DNA from: Burkholderia sp. 8Y
Lineage (GTDB): Bacteria > Pseudomonadota > Gammaproteobacteria > Burkholderiales > Burkholderiaceae
DNA length: 64,000 nt
Assembly (NCBI RefSeq): GCF_902506145.1
Contig: NZ_LR733519.1
Coordinates: 492,672 to 556,671 of the forward strand
Reading direction: 5' to 3'
In this document: piece by piece, positions 45,538 through 53,621 of the stretch
Layout of the letters: each line of letters begins with the position of its first letter
How positions within the stretch are numbered: position 1 is the stretch's first letter
The notes under the pieces: model-generated
What the model was told of the DNA's origin: nothing
What the model saw: the letters and a program-made list of their open reading frames with translations, nothing else
The model's database searches: none
Program-made: the position numbers and the translations under genes

Positions 45538-46691
45538 AAGACGCATCCACGACGGCCACGCAAAACGATGAAGACACGTTCAAGCGCCCGCTCGCAGGCG
45601 TGAAGGTGGTCGAAGCGTGCAGCTATATTTCGGGGCCGTTCGGCGCTCAGATGCTCGCCGATCTTGGCGCGGATGTCATCAAGGTGGAACCGCCGACAGG
45701 CGATCCGTATCGCAACTTTGGTCACGCGTGGGAAGGCGTCGGAACGGTCTGGACGAACGCGAATCGCGGCAAGCGTAGCGTCGCGCTGGATCTCAAGTCC
45801 TCCGACGACCTGGCCAAGTTCAGGACGCTTTTGCGCGATGCCGACTTGTACATCGAGAACTGGCGTCCGCACGTATCGGCGTCGCTCGGCCTGAGCTTCG
45901 AAGCGGTGAGCGAGCTCAATCCGCGCATCGTTCAGCTCTCGATCACGGGATATGGACCTGACGGCGATCTCGCGGCTGAGCCCGCCTTCGACGCGCTGAT
46001 TCAAGGACGAACCGGCTTACTCAGCTACGAGGCAGCCGGGGGGACGCCGCGCGCAACGAATACGTTTGTCGCGGACAAGGTCGCAGCGTTGTTTGCCGCG
46101 CAAATGGCATTGTCGGGACTGATTGCGCGGGACCGGGAGCAGAAAGCAATCCATCTGGAAACGTCCATGCTGGATATGCTTTCGTATTACAACTTTCCGG
46201 ACATGTTCCACAACCGCGCATTTGTCGACGATGACTCGCCGCCGACCCTCGCTCCTCAACCTGTGCTTGCGACGCGCGACGGCTATCTCGTCGTCTCGCC
46301 AGTGTCGGGTAAGCAACTGAGCCGCACTCTCGACGCGGTCGGTCATCCCGAATGGAAGGAAGAACTCAAGAAAATCACCAGCAAGAAAGAAATGACGCAC
46401 ACATTCTTCGAGCGCATTGCGGAGCCGCTCCGCGAGAAGACGACTGAACAATGGCTGGCTCGATTTCGCGAACTCGACGTACCTGCGGGTCCAGTCAACC
46501 CGCCAGATGCACACCTGAACGACCCGCAGGTAGTGCATAACGAACTATATTCGACACTCGAAACACCGACGGGCACAATCCGCGCGGTTCGCTATCCGGC
46601 TCGCTTCAATGGCCATCTGCTCAAGCCTTTGCAGTCGGCGCCCGCGCTCGGGGAAGGCAACGCACATTTCTTTCGCCATGAGTCCCGGTAG
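45534..46691 (+). CDS. CaiB/BaiF CoA-transferase, third intact copy
   Basis: A 385-residue type III CoA-transferase: VKVVEACSYISGPFGAQMLADLGADVIKVEPP, NRGKRSVALDLKSS, ENWRPHVSASLGL and AEPAFDALIQGRTG with the active Asp at about 153. The C-terminal half (LETSMLDMLSYYNFPDMFH onward) is duplicated in the chimera at 10542. Translationally coupled to the reductase gene, it probably puts CoA onto the hydroxy acid made by that enzyme. Confidence 0.93.
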   Translation: MKDASTTATQNDEDTFKRPLAGVKVVEACSYISGPFGAQMLADLGADVIKVEPPTGDPYRNFGHAWEGVGTVWTNANRGKRSVALDLKSSDDLAKFRTLLRDADLYIENWRPHVSASLGLSFEAVSELNPRIVQLSITGYGPDGDLAAEPAFDALIQGRTGLLSYEAAGGTPRATNTFVADKVAALFAAQMALSGLIARDREQKAIHLETSMLDMLSYYNFPDMFHNRAFVDDDSPPTLAPQPVLATRDGYLVVSPVSGKQLSRTLDAVGHPEWKEELKKITSKKEMTHTFFERIAEPLREKTTEQWLARFRELDVPAGPVNPPDAHLNDPQVVHNELYSTLETPTGTIRAVRYPARFNGHLLKPLQSAPALGEGNAHFFRHESR

Positions 46692-46719
46692 CAGACGCTT
46701 AGTCCGATAGGAGGAGAAG

Positions 46720-47205
46720 GTGCCAATAATGTTGAATGGCGTGCAAGGCATTCGCGCATGTCTTGGCCTCTATCTCGGGCATAGCGACTGGCTTGAAGTC
46801 GATCCTGCAACGATTAAGCGGTTCGAATCGTTGCCTGACGCTGACTTCGGCGAGCAAGCCGATGCCTTCGGCTCCGACGTTATCCCTAGTCGTGTCGCAT
46901 TGGGGTTAGTGGTTCACCTGGTTCAGCAGGTGTATGTACTGGAAAATGCCAGCAATGTCGCACACCACGCAGTCCAGTGCATCGAACTCCTATCCCTGCC
47001 GACGATAGGTTCTGCCGTGCGCGTAGGTGCGACAGTGAAGGGACTGCGACCAATAGGTGAGCGGTGGGAAGTGCAACTGGCCTGCGTAATGGAGTGTGAC
47101 GCGACAAGCGAACCGGTGCTCCGAGCGGATGTGCTTCTGCGATTCAAGCCGAGACCGGAATCAAGCGGTTCCAATCTAAGACTCGTCAGAAGCTGTCTGC
47201 TCTGA
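46720..47205 (+). CDS. NodN/MaoC-like hotdog protein lacking the dehydratase motif
   Basis: About 161 residues with the hotdog fold of the NodN/MaoC group: LGHSDWLEVDPATIKRFE, then NVAHHAVQCIELLSLPTIGSAVRVGATVKGL and ADVLLRFKPRP. In active MaoC dehydratases the first helix is followed by a TGDxxxIHxD motif; here that stretch reads LPDADFGEQADAFGSD and no Asp-x4-His pair is seen, so hydratase activity is doubtful. GTG 46720 or ATG 46729, both behind GGAGGAGAAG. It may bind an acyl-CoA or be decaying. Confidence 0.7.
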   Translation: MPIMLNGVQGIRACLGLYLGHSDWLEVDPATIKRFESLPDADFGEQADAFGSDVIPSRVALGLVVHLVQQVYVLENASNVAHHAVQCIELLSLPTIGSAVRVGATVKGLRPIGERWEVQLACVMECDATSEPVLRADVLLRFKPRPESSGSNLRLVRSCLL

Positions 47206-47679
47206 TTGAAGTTTTCTGCGCCTTCGCTGCCATGCAATGCATGTCTAGTCGATAGAGCGTTTCAGCGCGGCGCGGGCCCTCACCTGTCAGCCGAAACACG
47301 GAGCCAGAGACTAAATGAAACCACTAAAACCGAGACGTATCCTTATCGACATCAATTCGATGTTCGATTCGTTGGTTATTTTCTTTGCGAACTTGGCTGA
47401 CACCGCATGGTAGCAGCCTGTTTCCAAGGCTGACCAACATTGCGAAAGCTAGAAGAGCAGTCCACGGTCCGTGCAAGATGCGCTGTCTTGCTTACCAGAC
47501 GACAGGCAAAAGGAATGCAGGGAGCAGTACGGCGATCGGCGCCGACGTTACCCATCTCCGTCTGCGCCCTGAAGGGTGGCGACATGTGCCTTACAACCGC
47601 ACAAAGGCGCGATTGGCGCAGTGAAATGCCGACGGTGGCCACCGACACACACCGTCCGCTTTACCTGAGGAAATGCTGT
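47206..47679. other. Gap between convergent operons, no gene seen
   Basis: About 470 bases between the rightward NodN-like gene and the leftward cleavage-enzyme gene. Short frames on both strands lack signatures. No convincing hairpin terminator was found by eye. Confidence 0.5.
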
Positions 47680-48504
47680 TTAACGCAAACTTAACATCTC
47701 GCGAGCTTGAGCCGCCGTTGCGACCGGGCGACCATACTCCTCGCATAGATCTGCAACCTGGCGCACAAGCGCGGCATTGGACGGGGCAAGGGTTGCCTTG
47801 TCCATCCGCACGTTGTCCTCCAAGCCGGTGCGGCAGTGCCCCCCGAGTTCGAGGGACCAGCGAGCCATGGTCAGTTGATTGCGACCGATGCCGGCCCCGG
47901 TCCATGTCGCGTCCGGCGAAAGGCGCTTGAGCGTACGAACGTAGAATTCAAGGACTTCGCGATCGACAGGCATTGCATTCTTGATGCCCATGACAAACTG
48001 AATGTGCAGAGGACCGACAATCTCGCCCGTCCGTTGCAGATCGGCAGCTTGGAAGATCATCGATAAGTCAAAGGCCTCGACTTCCGGCTTGATGCCGTAA
48101 GCTTTCATCTCGGCGGCGAGCCAGTGGACCAGGTCCGGCGGATTGTCATAGACCCGGGTTGGGAAATTGACCGAGCCGGTTGCCAAGGACGCCATGTCAG
48201 GCCGAAGCGACAGCATGGCACCTCTCTCATTGCCTGCCCCGGAGCGACCGCCGGTAGAGACCTGGGTGATCATGCCCGGCGCGTGCTTTCGAATGCCTTC
48301 AAGCACCAGTGCGAAGCGATCGGGATTTGACGTGGGAGTTTCATCGTCGTTACGAACGTGAAGATGGACCAGAGTGGCCCCGGCTTCGAATGCAGCATGC
48401 GTCGACTCTACCTGCTCGTTCACCGTGATCGGAACAGCAGGATTGTCTTTCTTGCGCGGCAGTGATCCCGTAATCGCAACAGAAATGATGCAAGGCTTAT
48501 TCAT
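47680..48504 (-). CDS. Beta-keto acid cleavage enzyme (BKACE, DUF849)
   Basis: A 274-residue TIM-barrel enzyme of the BKACE family: MNKPCIISVAITGSLPRKKDNPAVPIT, AGATLVHLHVRNDDETPTSNPDRF (metal-binding His-x-His), TQVSTGGRSGAGNERGAM and GIGRNQLTMARWSLELGGHCRTGLEDN. These enzymes exchange part of a beta-keto acid with acetyl-CoA, giving acetoacetate and a new CoA ester. As the last gene of an operon whose maleylacetate reductase makes the beta-keto acid 3-oxoadipate, that is a natural substrate, which would give succinyl-CoA and acetoacetate. This assignment is inference. Confidence 0.88.
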   Translation of the reverse strand: MNKPCIISVAITGSLPRKKDNPAVPITVNEQVESTHAAFEAGATLVHLHVRNDDETPTSNPDRFALVLEGIRKHAPGMITQVSTGGRSGAGNERGAMLSLRPDMASLATGSVNFPTRVYDNPPDLVHWLAAEMKAYGIKPEVEAFDLSMIFQAADLQRTGEIVGPLHIQFVMGIKNAMPVDREVLEFYVRTLKRLSPDATWTGAGIGRNQLTMARWSLELGGHCRTGLEDNVRMDKATLAPSNAALVRQVADLCEEYGRPVATAAQAREMLSLR

Positions 48505-48630
48505 GCTCGTTTCACTATGTTATGTAGGTTCGTGCCGCAGTTGGCGAATACTGCCGCTTTTTCACCAGATTATCGCTGCATCAGCGACCGCCGGTCCGTC
48601 GTCGGTGATCTGGTTTCGCGAAGGCAGCAA

Positions 48631-49692
48631 TCACACGCGGGGCGGTTGTCCATTCCAGGCATCCTGCAGTAAAGACCGAAGCGGCTCGCGTTCGATCGGG
48701 CGTGGATTCCAATACGGGTTAGACAGTGCGATGTCGCATGCCCGGTCGAGATCGGATTCTTGCATCCCTATCTCGCGCAACCCGGACGGAATATTCAGTT
48801 CGCGTCCCAGTTCGAAGACTCCGAGCGCGGCGTTTTCGCTTCCGAGTGCTCGTGCGATTCGCATCATGGCATCCGGTGCTGCGCCACTGTTGTACGCCAA
48901 CGCGTGCGGCAAGACGATCGCATGTGTCTCCGCGTGGGGGAGATTGAAGCTTCCTCCCAACGTATGGCAAAGCTTATGGTGGAGCGCCATTCCGACATGG
49001 CCCAGTACGCTGCCGCACAACCATGCGCCGTAGAGACAGTCGCTGCGAGCCGAAAGGTTTTGTGGATCCTTCTTCAGGCCCCTCAGCCCTGTCGCCAACG
49101 CGCGGATTCCGTCCTCCGCCATGAGCGACATGACGGGATTGCCGTCGCGCGCATACAGACCCTCGGCCGCGTGCGCGATAGCGTTGAGGCCGCTCACGAA
49201 CGACAAGCCGAGCGGCAGGCTCGATGAAAGCATGGGATCGTAAATAACGGTCTTTGGCAGCACACGCGCGTCGCGGCCGGTGCGCTTCAATCCATCCTCG
49301 GTGAGGCCATAAATCGGCGTCATCTCAGAGCCGGCGTACGTCGTCGGAATCGCGATGATCGGCAAGCTCGATTCCAGAGCGATGGCTTTACCCAGGCCGA
49401 CGGTGGATCCTCCGCCTATCGCCACAGCGCAATCGGCACCAACGCTTCGTGCATGGTCACGGGCGCGTCTTGCCGTTTCAATTGGAACGTGCATCTTCGC
49501 TTCGGCGAAGACACCTGCGCTGAGCGGTCCCAACAGTTCAGATACAGCCGTTGCTTGTGCTTCTTGCTCCGGAGTGCACAGAACAAGGGCCTTTTCTGCG
49601 CCGAGTGCGCGAACTTCTTCGCCGACGCGGGCAAGTGCGCCAGCGGCGAAGATCACTTTCGAAGGCTGCGAGGTGTAAGTGAAGTCGTACAT
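48631..49692 (-). CDS. Maleylacetate reductase (iron-type alcohol dehydrogenase fold)
   Basis: A 353-residue member of the iron-dependent alcohol dehydrogenase fold in its maleylacetate reductase branch: VALGGGSTVGLGKAIAL-like IGGGSTVGLGKA, IPTTYAGSEMTPIYGLTEDG, DPMLSSSLPLGLSFVSGLNAIAHAAEGLYA and MALHHKLCHTLGGSFNLPHAETHA. It reduces maleylacetate to 3-oxoadipate with NADH. The ATG at 49692 has AAGGAT upstream; codons up to 49773 are unlikely. It sits between the TIM-barrel and BKACE genes of the operon. Confidence 0.94.
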   Translation of the reverse strand: MYDFTYTSQPSKVIFAAGALARVGEEVRALGAEKALVLCTPEQEAQATAVSELLGPLSAGVFAEAKMHVPIETARRARDHARSVGADCAVAIGGGSTVGLGKAIALESSLPIIAIPTTYAGSEMTPIYGLTEDGLKRTGRDARVLPKTVIYDPMLSSSLPLGLSFVSGLNAIAHAAEGLYARDGNPVMSLMAEDGIRALATGLRGLKKDPQNLSARSDCLYGAWLCGSVLGHVGMALHHKLCHTLGGSFNLPHAETHAIVLPHALAYNSGAAPDAMMRIARALGSENAALGVFELGRELNIPSGLREIGMQESDLDRACDIALSNPYWNPRPIEREPLRSLLQDAWNGQPPRV

Positions 49693-49769
49693 CGAAGGAT
49701 CCTTACCTATCGGTATGCGCATTGGGTGTCGGACGTGGGTTATCCGATCTGCCCGTGTCTCGCGATGGT

Positions 49770-50660
49770 TCAAGCACTGACTTTTTGTCGCCGTGCTTCA
49801 ACGTCGCGGAACTGCTGCATGGTTGTTTCGAACGAACTGATGGCCATTTGCTCCAGCGGCAGCTTGCGATATTCGGTCGAGATGATTTCAACGCCGTACC
49901 ATTCGCCATTGAATCCCGCTTCCTGCACCGCTTCTATGAAGCCCGGACAGTCGAATTCACCTTCACCGCAAAGCTTGCGTCGAAAGACGGTGTCTTCCAG
50001 CAAGGTTCCCTCGATGGTCGAACTGGCGTCGTCAAGTTCAATCGCTTTGATGAATTGCGGCGGGACCTTTGCAATTTCACTGAAGTCGATTCCTCCGCGA
50101 ACCATGTGCCAGATATCGAGGAGGAGGCCACCGTTTGGCTGGTTCGCCTTCTGAACAATGGCGAGCCCGTCCTCAAGCGTTTTGATGATAGAGAACGGCA
50201 TGACTTCGATCGACACGTTCGAACCGACCTGAGCCGCCTCCTGGCATAGCGTGGCGAATTCATCCGCCATTCGAGCGAAGTCTGGCGTTCGCTGATCCAA
50301 CGCGCTGGCGGCGATCTTCACGTTCTTCATGCCAAGCTTCGCCCCTAGCTCAAGAATCACGCGACGAGCACGGTCGGACACCTGGCGCTCTTTGCCGTCC
50401 CTGTACCAGTCAACGAGAAACTCAAGCTCAAAGTGTTTGATGCCGTTGTCTTCGAGAATGTGCTTGACCGTATCCAGGCCGATCTTCTCGATGGTCGCAA
50501 CCAGATCCTCATGGATGACGCCAATGCCTCGCCAGCCTGCTTTCGAAGCCGCTTCGACGCGAGCTTGAAAAGAGTAAGGACTGATCGAAGGCTGGAGCGG
50601 ATCGACGTCTCCAGCAAGGGTCCAATAGGCGGCCAGCAGGTCAATGTCAGGGTTGCTCAA
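49770..50660 (-). CDS. Sugar phosphate isomerase/epimerase-like TIM barrel (AP endonuclease 2 fold)
   Basis: A 296-residue xylose-isomerase-like TIM barrel: LLAAYWTLAGDV, GWRGIGVIHEDL, FELEFLVDWYRDG, NVSIEVMPFSIIKTLEDG, GGLLLDIWHMVRGG and EWYGVEIISTE, with the expected acidic and His metal ligands. I choose the TTG at 50660 because GGAG lies eight bases upstream and the family starts here; an ATG at 50759 adds 33 residues without similarity. Members isomerise, epimerise or dehydrate sugars and cyclitols, and some cleave C- or O-linked 3-keto sugars. The specific substrate is unknown. Confidence 0.82.
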   Translation of the reverse strand: MSNPDIDLLAAYWTLAGDVDPLQPSISPYSFQARVEAASKAGWRGIGVIHEDLVATIEKIGLDTVKHILEDNGIKHFELEFLVDWYRDGKERQVSDRARRVILELGAKLGMKNVKIAASALDQRTPDFARMADEFATLCQEAAQVGSNVSIEVMPFSIIKTLEDGLAIVQKANQPNGGLLLDIWHMVRGGIDFSEIAKVPPQFIKAIELDDASSTIEGTLLEDTVFRRKLCGEGEFDCPGFIEAVQEAGFNGEWYGVEIISTEYRKLPLEQMAISSFETTMQQFRDVEARRQKVSA

Positions 50661-50773
50661 TTGGTGTACTCCAGAAGCACTTCGAATCTTTGATAGAGCG
50701 ACTTTAGCGAGGCTCTCAGAAAGTGCAGAAGCAAGAGCCGCCCGAGTGTGTTTGTCCACGCGACAGAGAACGG

Positions 50774-52129
50774 TTAGGCAGGAGCGATCTCTGCAAAACG
50801 CTCGCTGATACGGCGGCCGGATGCATCCAGTTCGTCAAGCCGTTGCTCCAGATTCCGATAGAGCAGCTTTCCGTCTCGCTTCTTGAACTCGCCTGCTACC
50901 AACACCGTATCGACGTTAGCTGCGCTGGCCTGCATCAGCACGGCCGACACCGGATCATGTACGGGCCGCATACTCAATCCGTCTGCGCGAATCAGAACGA
51001 CATCGGCTTGCTTCCCCGGCGTCAGCGAGCCGACGCGGTCCTGAAGGCCCAACGCCTCTGCACCGCGGATCGTGATCCAACTGAGCGCATCCGATGTCGA
51101 TATCGTGGAACGAGCCGGCAACTGTCCGGTATCGGCGCGGGCTTGCGCGTTGTCCAACGCACGTTGCGACGCCAGCGCGACCCGCGCCACTGTGAACATA
51201 TCGCCGGCAATGGCCGACTCTAGATCGACGCCGAGGGAAGGCGCGCTGCCCGCGTCACGCAGACGGCCAGTAATTGGATGACCGTGCCCTTGCGTCATTT
51301 CGGTCTCGGGCGCCACGGAGAATGTCACGCCGCGATCGACCATCATCCGAAGCTGAGTGTCGGTCAGGTTGTTCCCATGCACGATGTTGGTCGTCTTGCC
51401 TAGCAAGTTGCGCTCGGCGAGACGTTCCCACCCATCCGGTGTCTTCGGCTCCAGTCCCGCACAATGCATGCTGGCGATCAAGCCGAACTCCGCAGCCAGT
51501 AGGAAGTCATGCTCGGACACTTCGTAGGTGGAGTAATGCGGCCCGAGAATCGCCATCCCAAGCGTGACCTTGGCGTCGCGGCTCGGGAATCTGTCCTTCA
51601 GTAATCGCTCGATCTCGCTACGAGGATGGGGAATCTCGCTGAAGTGCTTCTGTCCGGGCTTGGGATCCGGCTTGGGAGAGCCGTGGAAATAAACTGCACG
51701 AATACCGGACTCGACAAGTCCGTCGATCGCGCGATCCGTGTAGTCGGGCGCTGGATTGTTGTGACACCAGTCGCCGAGCGTCGTAGTCCCGAGGTTCAAC
51801 TGGTTCAGTGCGCCCACCAGCGTACCGATGTAGAGATCATTCGGTTGAAAACATGTCGCTAATCCCGCGTGAACGCTGCGGAAGTAGGTAGGCAATGTCC
51901 AGTCCGCCGTCACTCCGCGCAATGCGGTCTGCCACGTGTGCATGTGCGCGTTGATGAGGCCCGGGATGACAATGCAGCCGGACGCATCGAGCTGTTGTGC
52001 ATCGTGTGCCTGAACATTGGGTCCCACCTCGACGATCCGGTCGTTCTCAATCAATACGTTGAAGCGGCCATTGCCGATGGCCGGATCCATGGTAATGACT
52101 TGACCGCCTGTGATCAGCAGCTTCATCAA
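50774..52129 (-). CDS. Amidohydrolase-superfamily deaminase/hydrolase (AtzA/TrzN type)
   Basis: A 451-residue metal-dependent hydrolase: PGLINAHMHTWQTALRG (His62, His64), ASMHCAGLEPK (third His), NIVHGNNLTDTQ (His) and SLGVDLESAIAGDMF (Asp), the cytosine-deaminase-like metal site, plus a C-terminal composite domain GKQADVVLIRADG. Relatives deaminate purine-like or s-triazine rings or remove chlorine. In an operon for hydroxyquinol breakdown it may hydrolyse an amino, halogen or ring-ester group. The real substrate is unknown. ATG at 52129 or 52126. Confidence 0.87.
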   Translation of the reverse strand: MMKLLITGGQVITMDPAIGNGRFNVLIENDRIVEVGPNVQAHDAQQLDASGCIVIPGLINAHMHTWQTALRGVTADWTLPTYFRSVHAGLATCFQPNDLYIGTLVGALNQLNLGTTTLGDWCHNNPAPDYTDRAIDGLVESGIRAVYFHGSPKPDPKPGQKHFSEIPHPRSEIERLLKDRFPSRDAKVTLGMAILGPHYSTYEVSEHDFLLAAEFGLIASMHCAGLEPKTPDGWERLAERNLLGKTTNIVHGNNLTDTQLRMMVDRGVTFSVAPETEMTQGHGHPITGRLRDAGSAPSLGVDLESAIAGDMFTVARVALASQRALDNAQARADTGQLPARSTISTSDALSWITIRGAEALGLQDRVGSLTPGKQADVVLIRADGLSMRPVHDPVSAVLMQASAANVDTVLVAGEFKKRDGKLLYRNLEQRLDELDASGRRISERFAEIAPA

Positions 52130-52207
52130 CGCATCTCCCTTGTTATGTATGGAATGCCTGGTCGTCGAAGGTCATGCGTCTCACGTTCCCGCGACGTTGA
52201 AGCGAGA

Positions 52208-52786
52208 TTACTTGTTCAGTAGTTTGCGCTGCTGGGCGAAAAGCGCGAACGCCTTCAACTGCGCGGAGACGATCTCGCGGGTTTGCGGGTCGGTGATCGT
52301 TTTGCCTTCAACATCGACCTTGCTCGCAGCGCCGCCAACCATCACTTCGGGCTTGTTGAGTACCTGTGCATCGAGGAACACCATGCTTTGACGCAGATGA
52401 TATTGCGCGCGGGCGCCGCCGAAAATGCCGGGCGATGCGGACTGAATCGCAACGGGCTTGCCAACGAAAGGCGGCGTCGGAAGGCGCGAAAGCCAGTCCA
52501 ACGCGTTCTTGAGCACACCGGGAACGGAATAGTTGTACTCGGGCGTCACGATGATGACGCCGTCTGCTTCGCTGATCGCATTGCCGAGATCGAGCACCGA
52601 CTGCGGGAAGCCTTCCGCCTGTACATCCGCGTCATAGTGGGGAAGCAGTCCAACGGACGGCAGCTTCGTCACGCGCACGTTCTCAGGCGCGAGTTCCTGC
52701 AGCGAGTCTGCGATTGCCGCATGGAACGAAAGACGACGCAGGCTGCCGACGAGCGTAACGAGGCGCAGCGAGTTTTGATCAGACAT
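52208..52786 (-). CDS. NAD(P)H-dependent FMN/quinone reductase
   Basis: A 192-residue flavodoxin-like reductase: LVTLVGSLRRLSFHAAIAD (phosphate loop), VIIVTPEYNYSVPGVLKNALDWLSR and AIQSASPGIFGGARAQYHLR, as in ChrR and related FMN reductases. It can reduce quinones or supply reduced flavin. In this operon it may reduce hydroxybenzoquinone to hydroxyquinol, as reductases do in chlorophenol pathways. It lies 78 bases upstream of the amidohydrolase gene in the leftward operon. Confidence 0.9.
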   Translation of the reverse strand: MSDQNSLRLVTLVGSLRRLSFHAAIADSLQELAPENVRVTKLPSVGLLPHYDADVQAEGFPQSVLDLGNAISEADGVIIVTPEYNYSVPGVLKNALDWLSRLPTPPFVGKPVAIQSASPGIFGGARAQYHLRQSMVFLDAQVLNKPEVMVGGAASKVDVEGKTITDPQTREIVSAQLKAFALFAQQRKLLNK

Positions 52787-52901
52787 GAAATTTCCTTTGA
52801 AAGTTGTTTGTGCGGCGGTCGAAAGACCGTCTAGACCTAAAGTCGTTTAGCGTGCTGCATCACCGTTGGCGGGGCGACTAGCACTGGCGTCGTACATTTA
52901 A

Positions 52902-53198
52902 TCAAGCGGGCGCGCTCAAGGTATCGACGCGCTTCAAGAACTGTTGAACATCGACGGTTTTCCAGATCCCGGCTTTGTTGAACGGGTCTTCGTTGACGAA
53001 ACGGAGAAGCACACCGTTATCGTCGGCTTCGTACAGAAAGAAGCTGCCGATCATCGTTTCGCCGTCGGAGTCCAACAACGGGCCGGAAATGAGCGTCTTG
53101 ATCGGGGCTGTCTTCAGATAAGCCTTGTGATCGTCGTAGTGCTGTAGACGACGCTCAACCATGCCCGGATGATCGAGGCAATAGACGGTGAAATGCAT
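52902..53198 (-). CDS. YciI-like protein (TftG-type)
   Basis: A 98-residue YciI-fold protein: MHFTVYCLDHPGMVERRLQHYDDHKAYL, ISGPLLDSDGETMIGSFFLYEADD and EDPFNKAGIWKTVDVQQF. Such proteins have a His-Asp pair; the HYDDHKAYL stretch provides one. The 2,4,5-T pathway enzyme TftG, a chlorohydroxyhydroquinone dehydrochlorinase, belongs to this superfamily and acts with hydroxyquinol dioxygenase and maleylacetate reductase, both of which are in this operon. A role in forming or clearing a hydroxybenzoquinone is plausible but not shown by sequence. Confidence 0.85.
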   Translation of the reverse strand: MHFTVYCLDHPGMVERRLQHYDDHKAYLKTAPIKTLISGPLLDSDGETMIGSFFLYEADDNGVLLRFVNEDPFNKAGIWKTVDVQQFLKRVDTLSAPA

Positions 53199-53252
53199 GC
53201 AGCCTCCTGCCTACCGCCTGAAGACGGCACTGAAAGTTGTTACGAACCACGC

Positions 53253-53621
53253 TCAAACGCTCGCTTGGCGCAATCCTTGGCCTGCTGCAACGCTGTCTTG
53301 CGTTTCGGAGTCGGCTTGCGCGTCAACCTGGTAGTCAACCTGGAAGCGCGCTGTCCTGATGTTGCCGAGTCTCTCTCGCACTCGCAGGTGCTCGGGATGA
53401 GTCGCATACCCGTCGAGCGCGGCTTGCGAGTCGAAGTCTGTAACTAACACGACGTCGCAGGCGTAGTCCACCGCACTCGAATCAAGTCCTACTTCCAGGT
53501 TGAGCATGCCGGGGATCACGCCACGCAGCCCTTCGAAGCTCTGTTTGACGAGATGGCGTGCTTCGTGACGTTCGACCGGTGTCTCGCCGCGGACTCGCCA
53601 CATGACGATATGTCGGATCAT
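53253..53621 (-). CDS. Dabb-domain (stress-responsive dimeric A/B barrel) protein
   Basis: A 122-residue protein with the Dabb fold: MIRHIVMWRVRGET, LVKQSFEGLRGVIPGMLNLEVGLD, YACDVVLVTDFDSQAALDGYATHPEHLRVRE. The C-terminal 20 residues are extra. Dabb proteins include aromatic-polyketide cyclases and small lyases. Its ATG overlaps the dioxygenase stop (ATGA), so it is made together with that enzyme and may act on the same ring compounds. Confidence 0.87.
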   Translation of the reverse strand: MIRHIVMWRVRGETPVERHEARHLVKQSFEGLRGVIPGMLNLEVGLDSSAVDYACDVVLVTDFDSQAALDGYATHPEHLRVRERLGNIRTARFQVDYQVDAQADSETQDSVAAGQGLRQASV

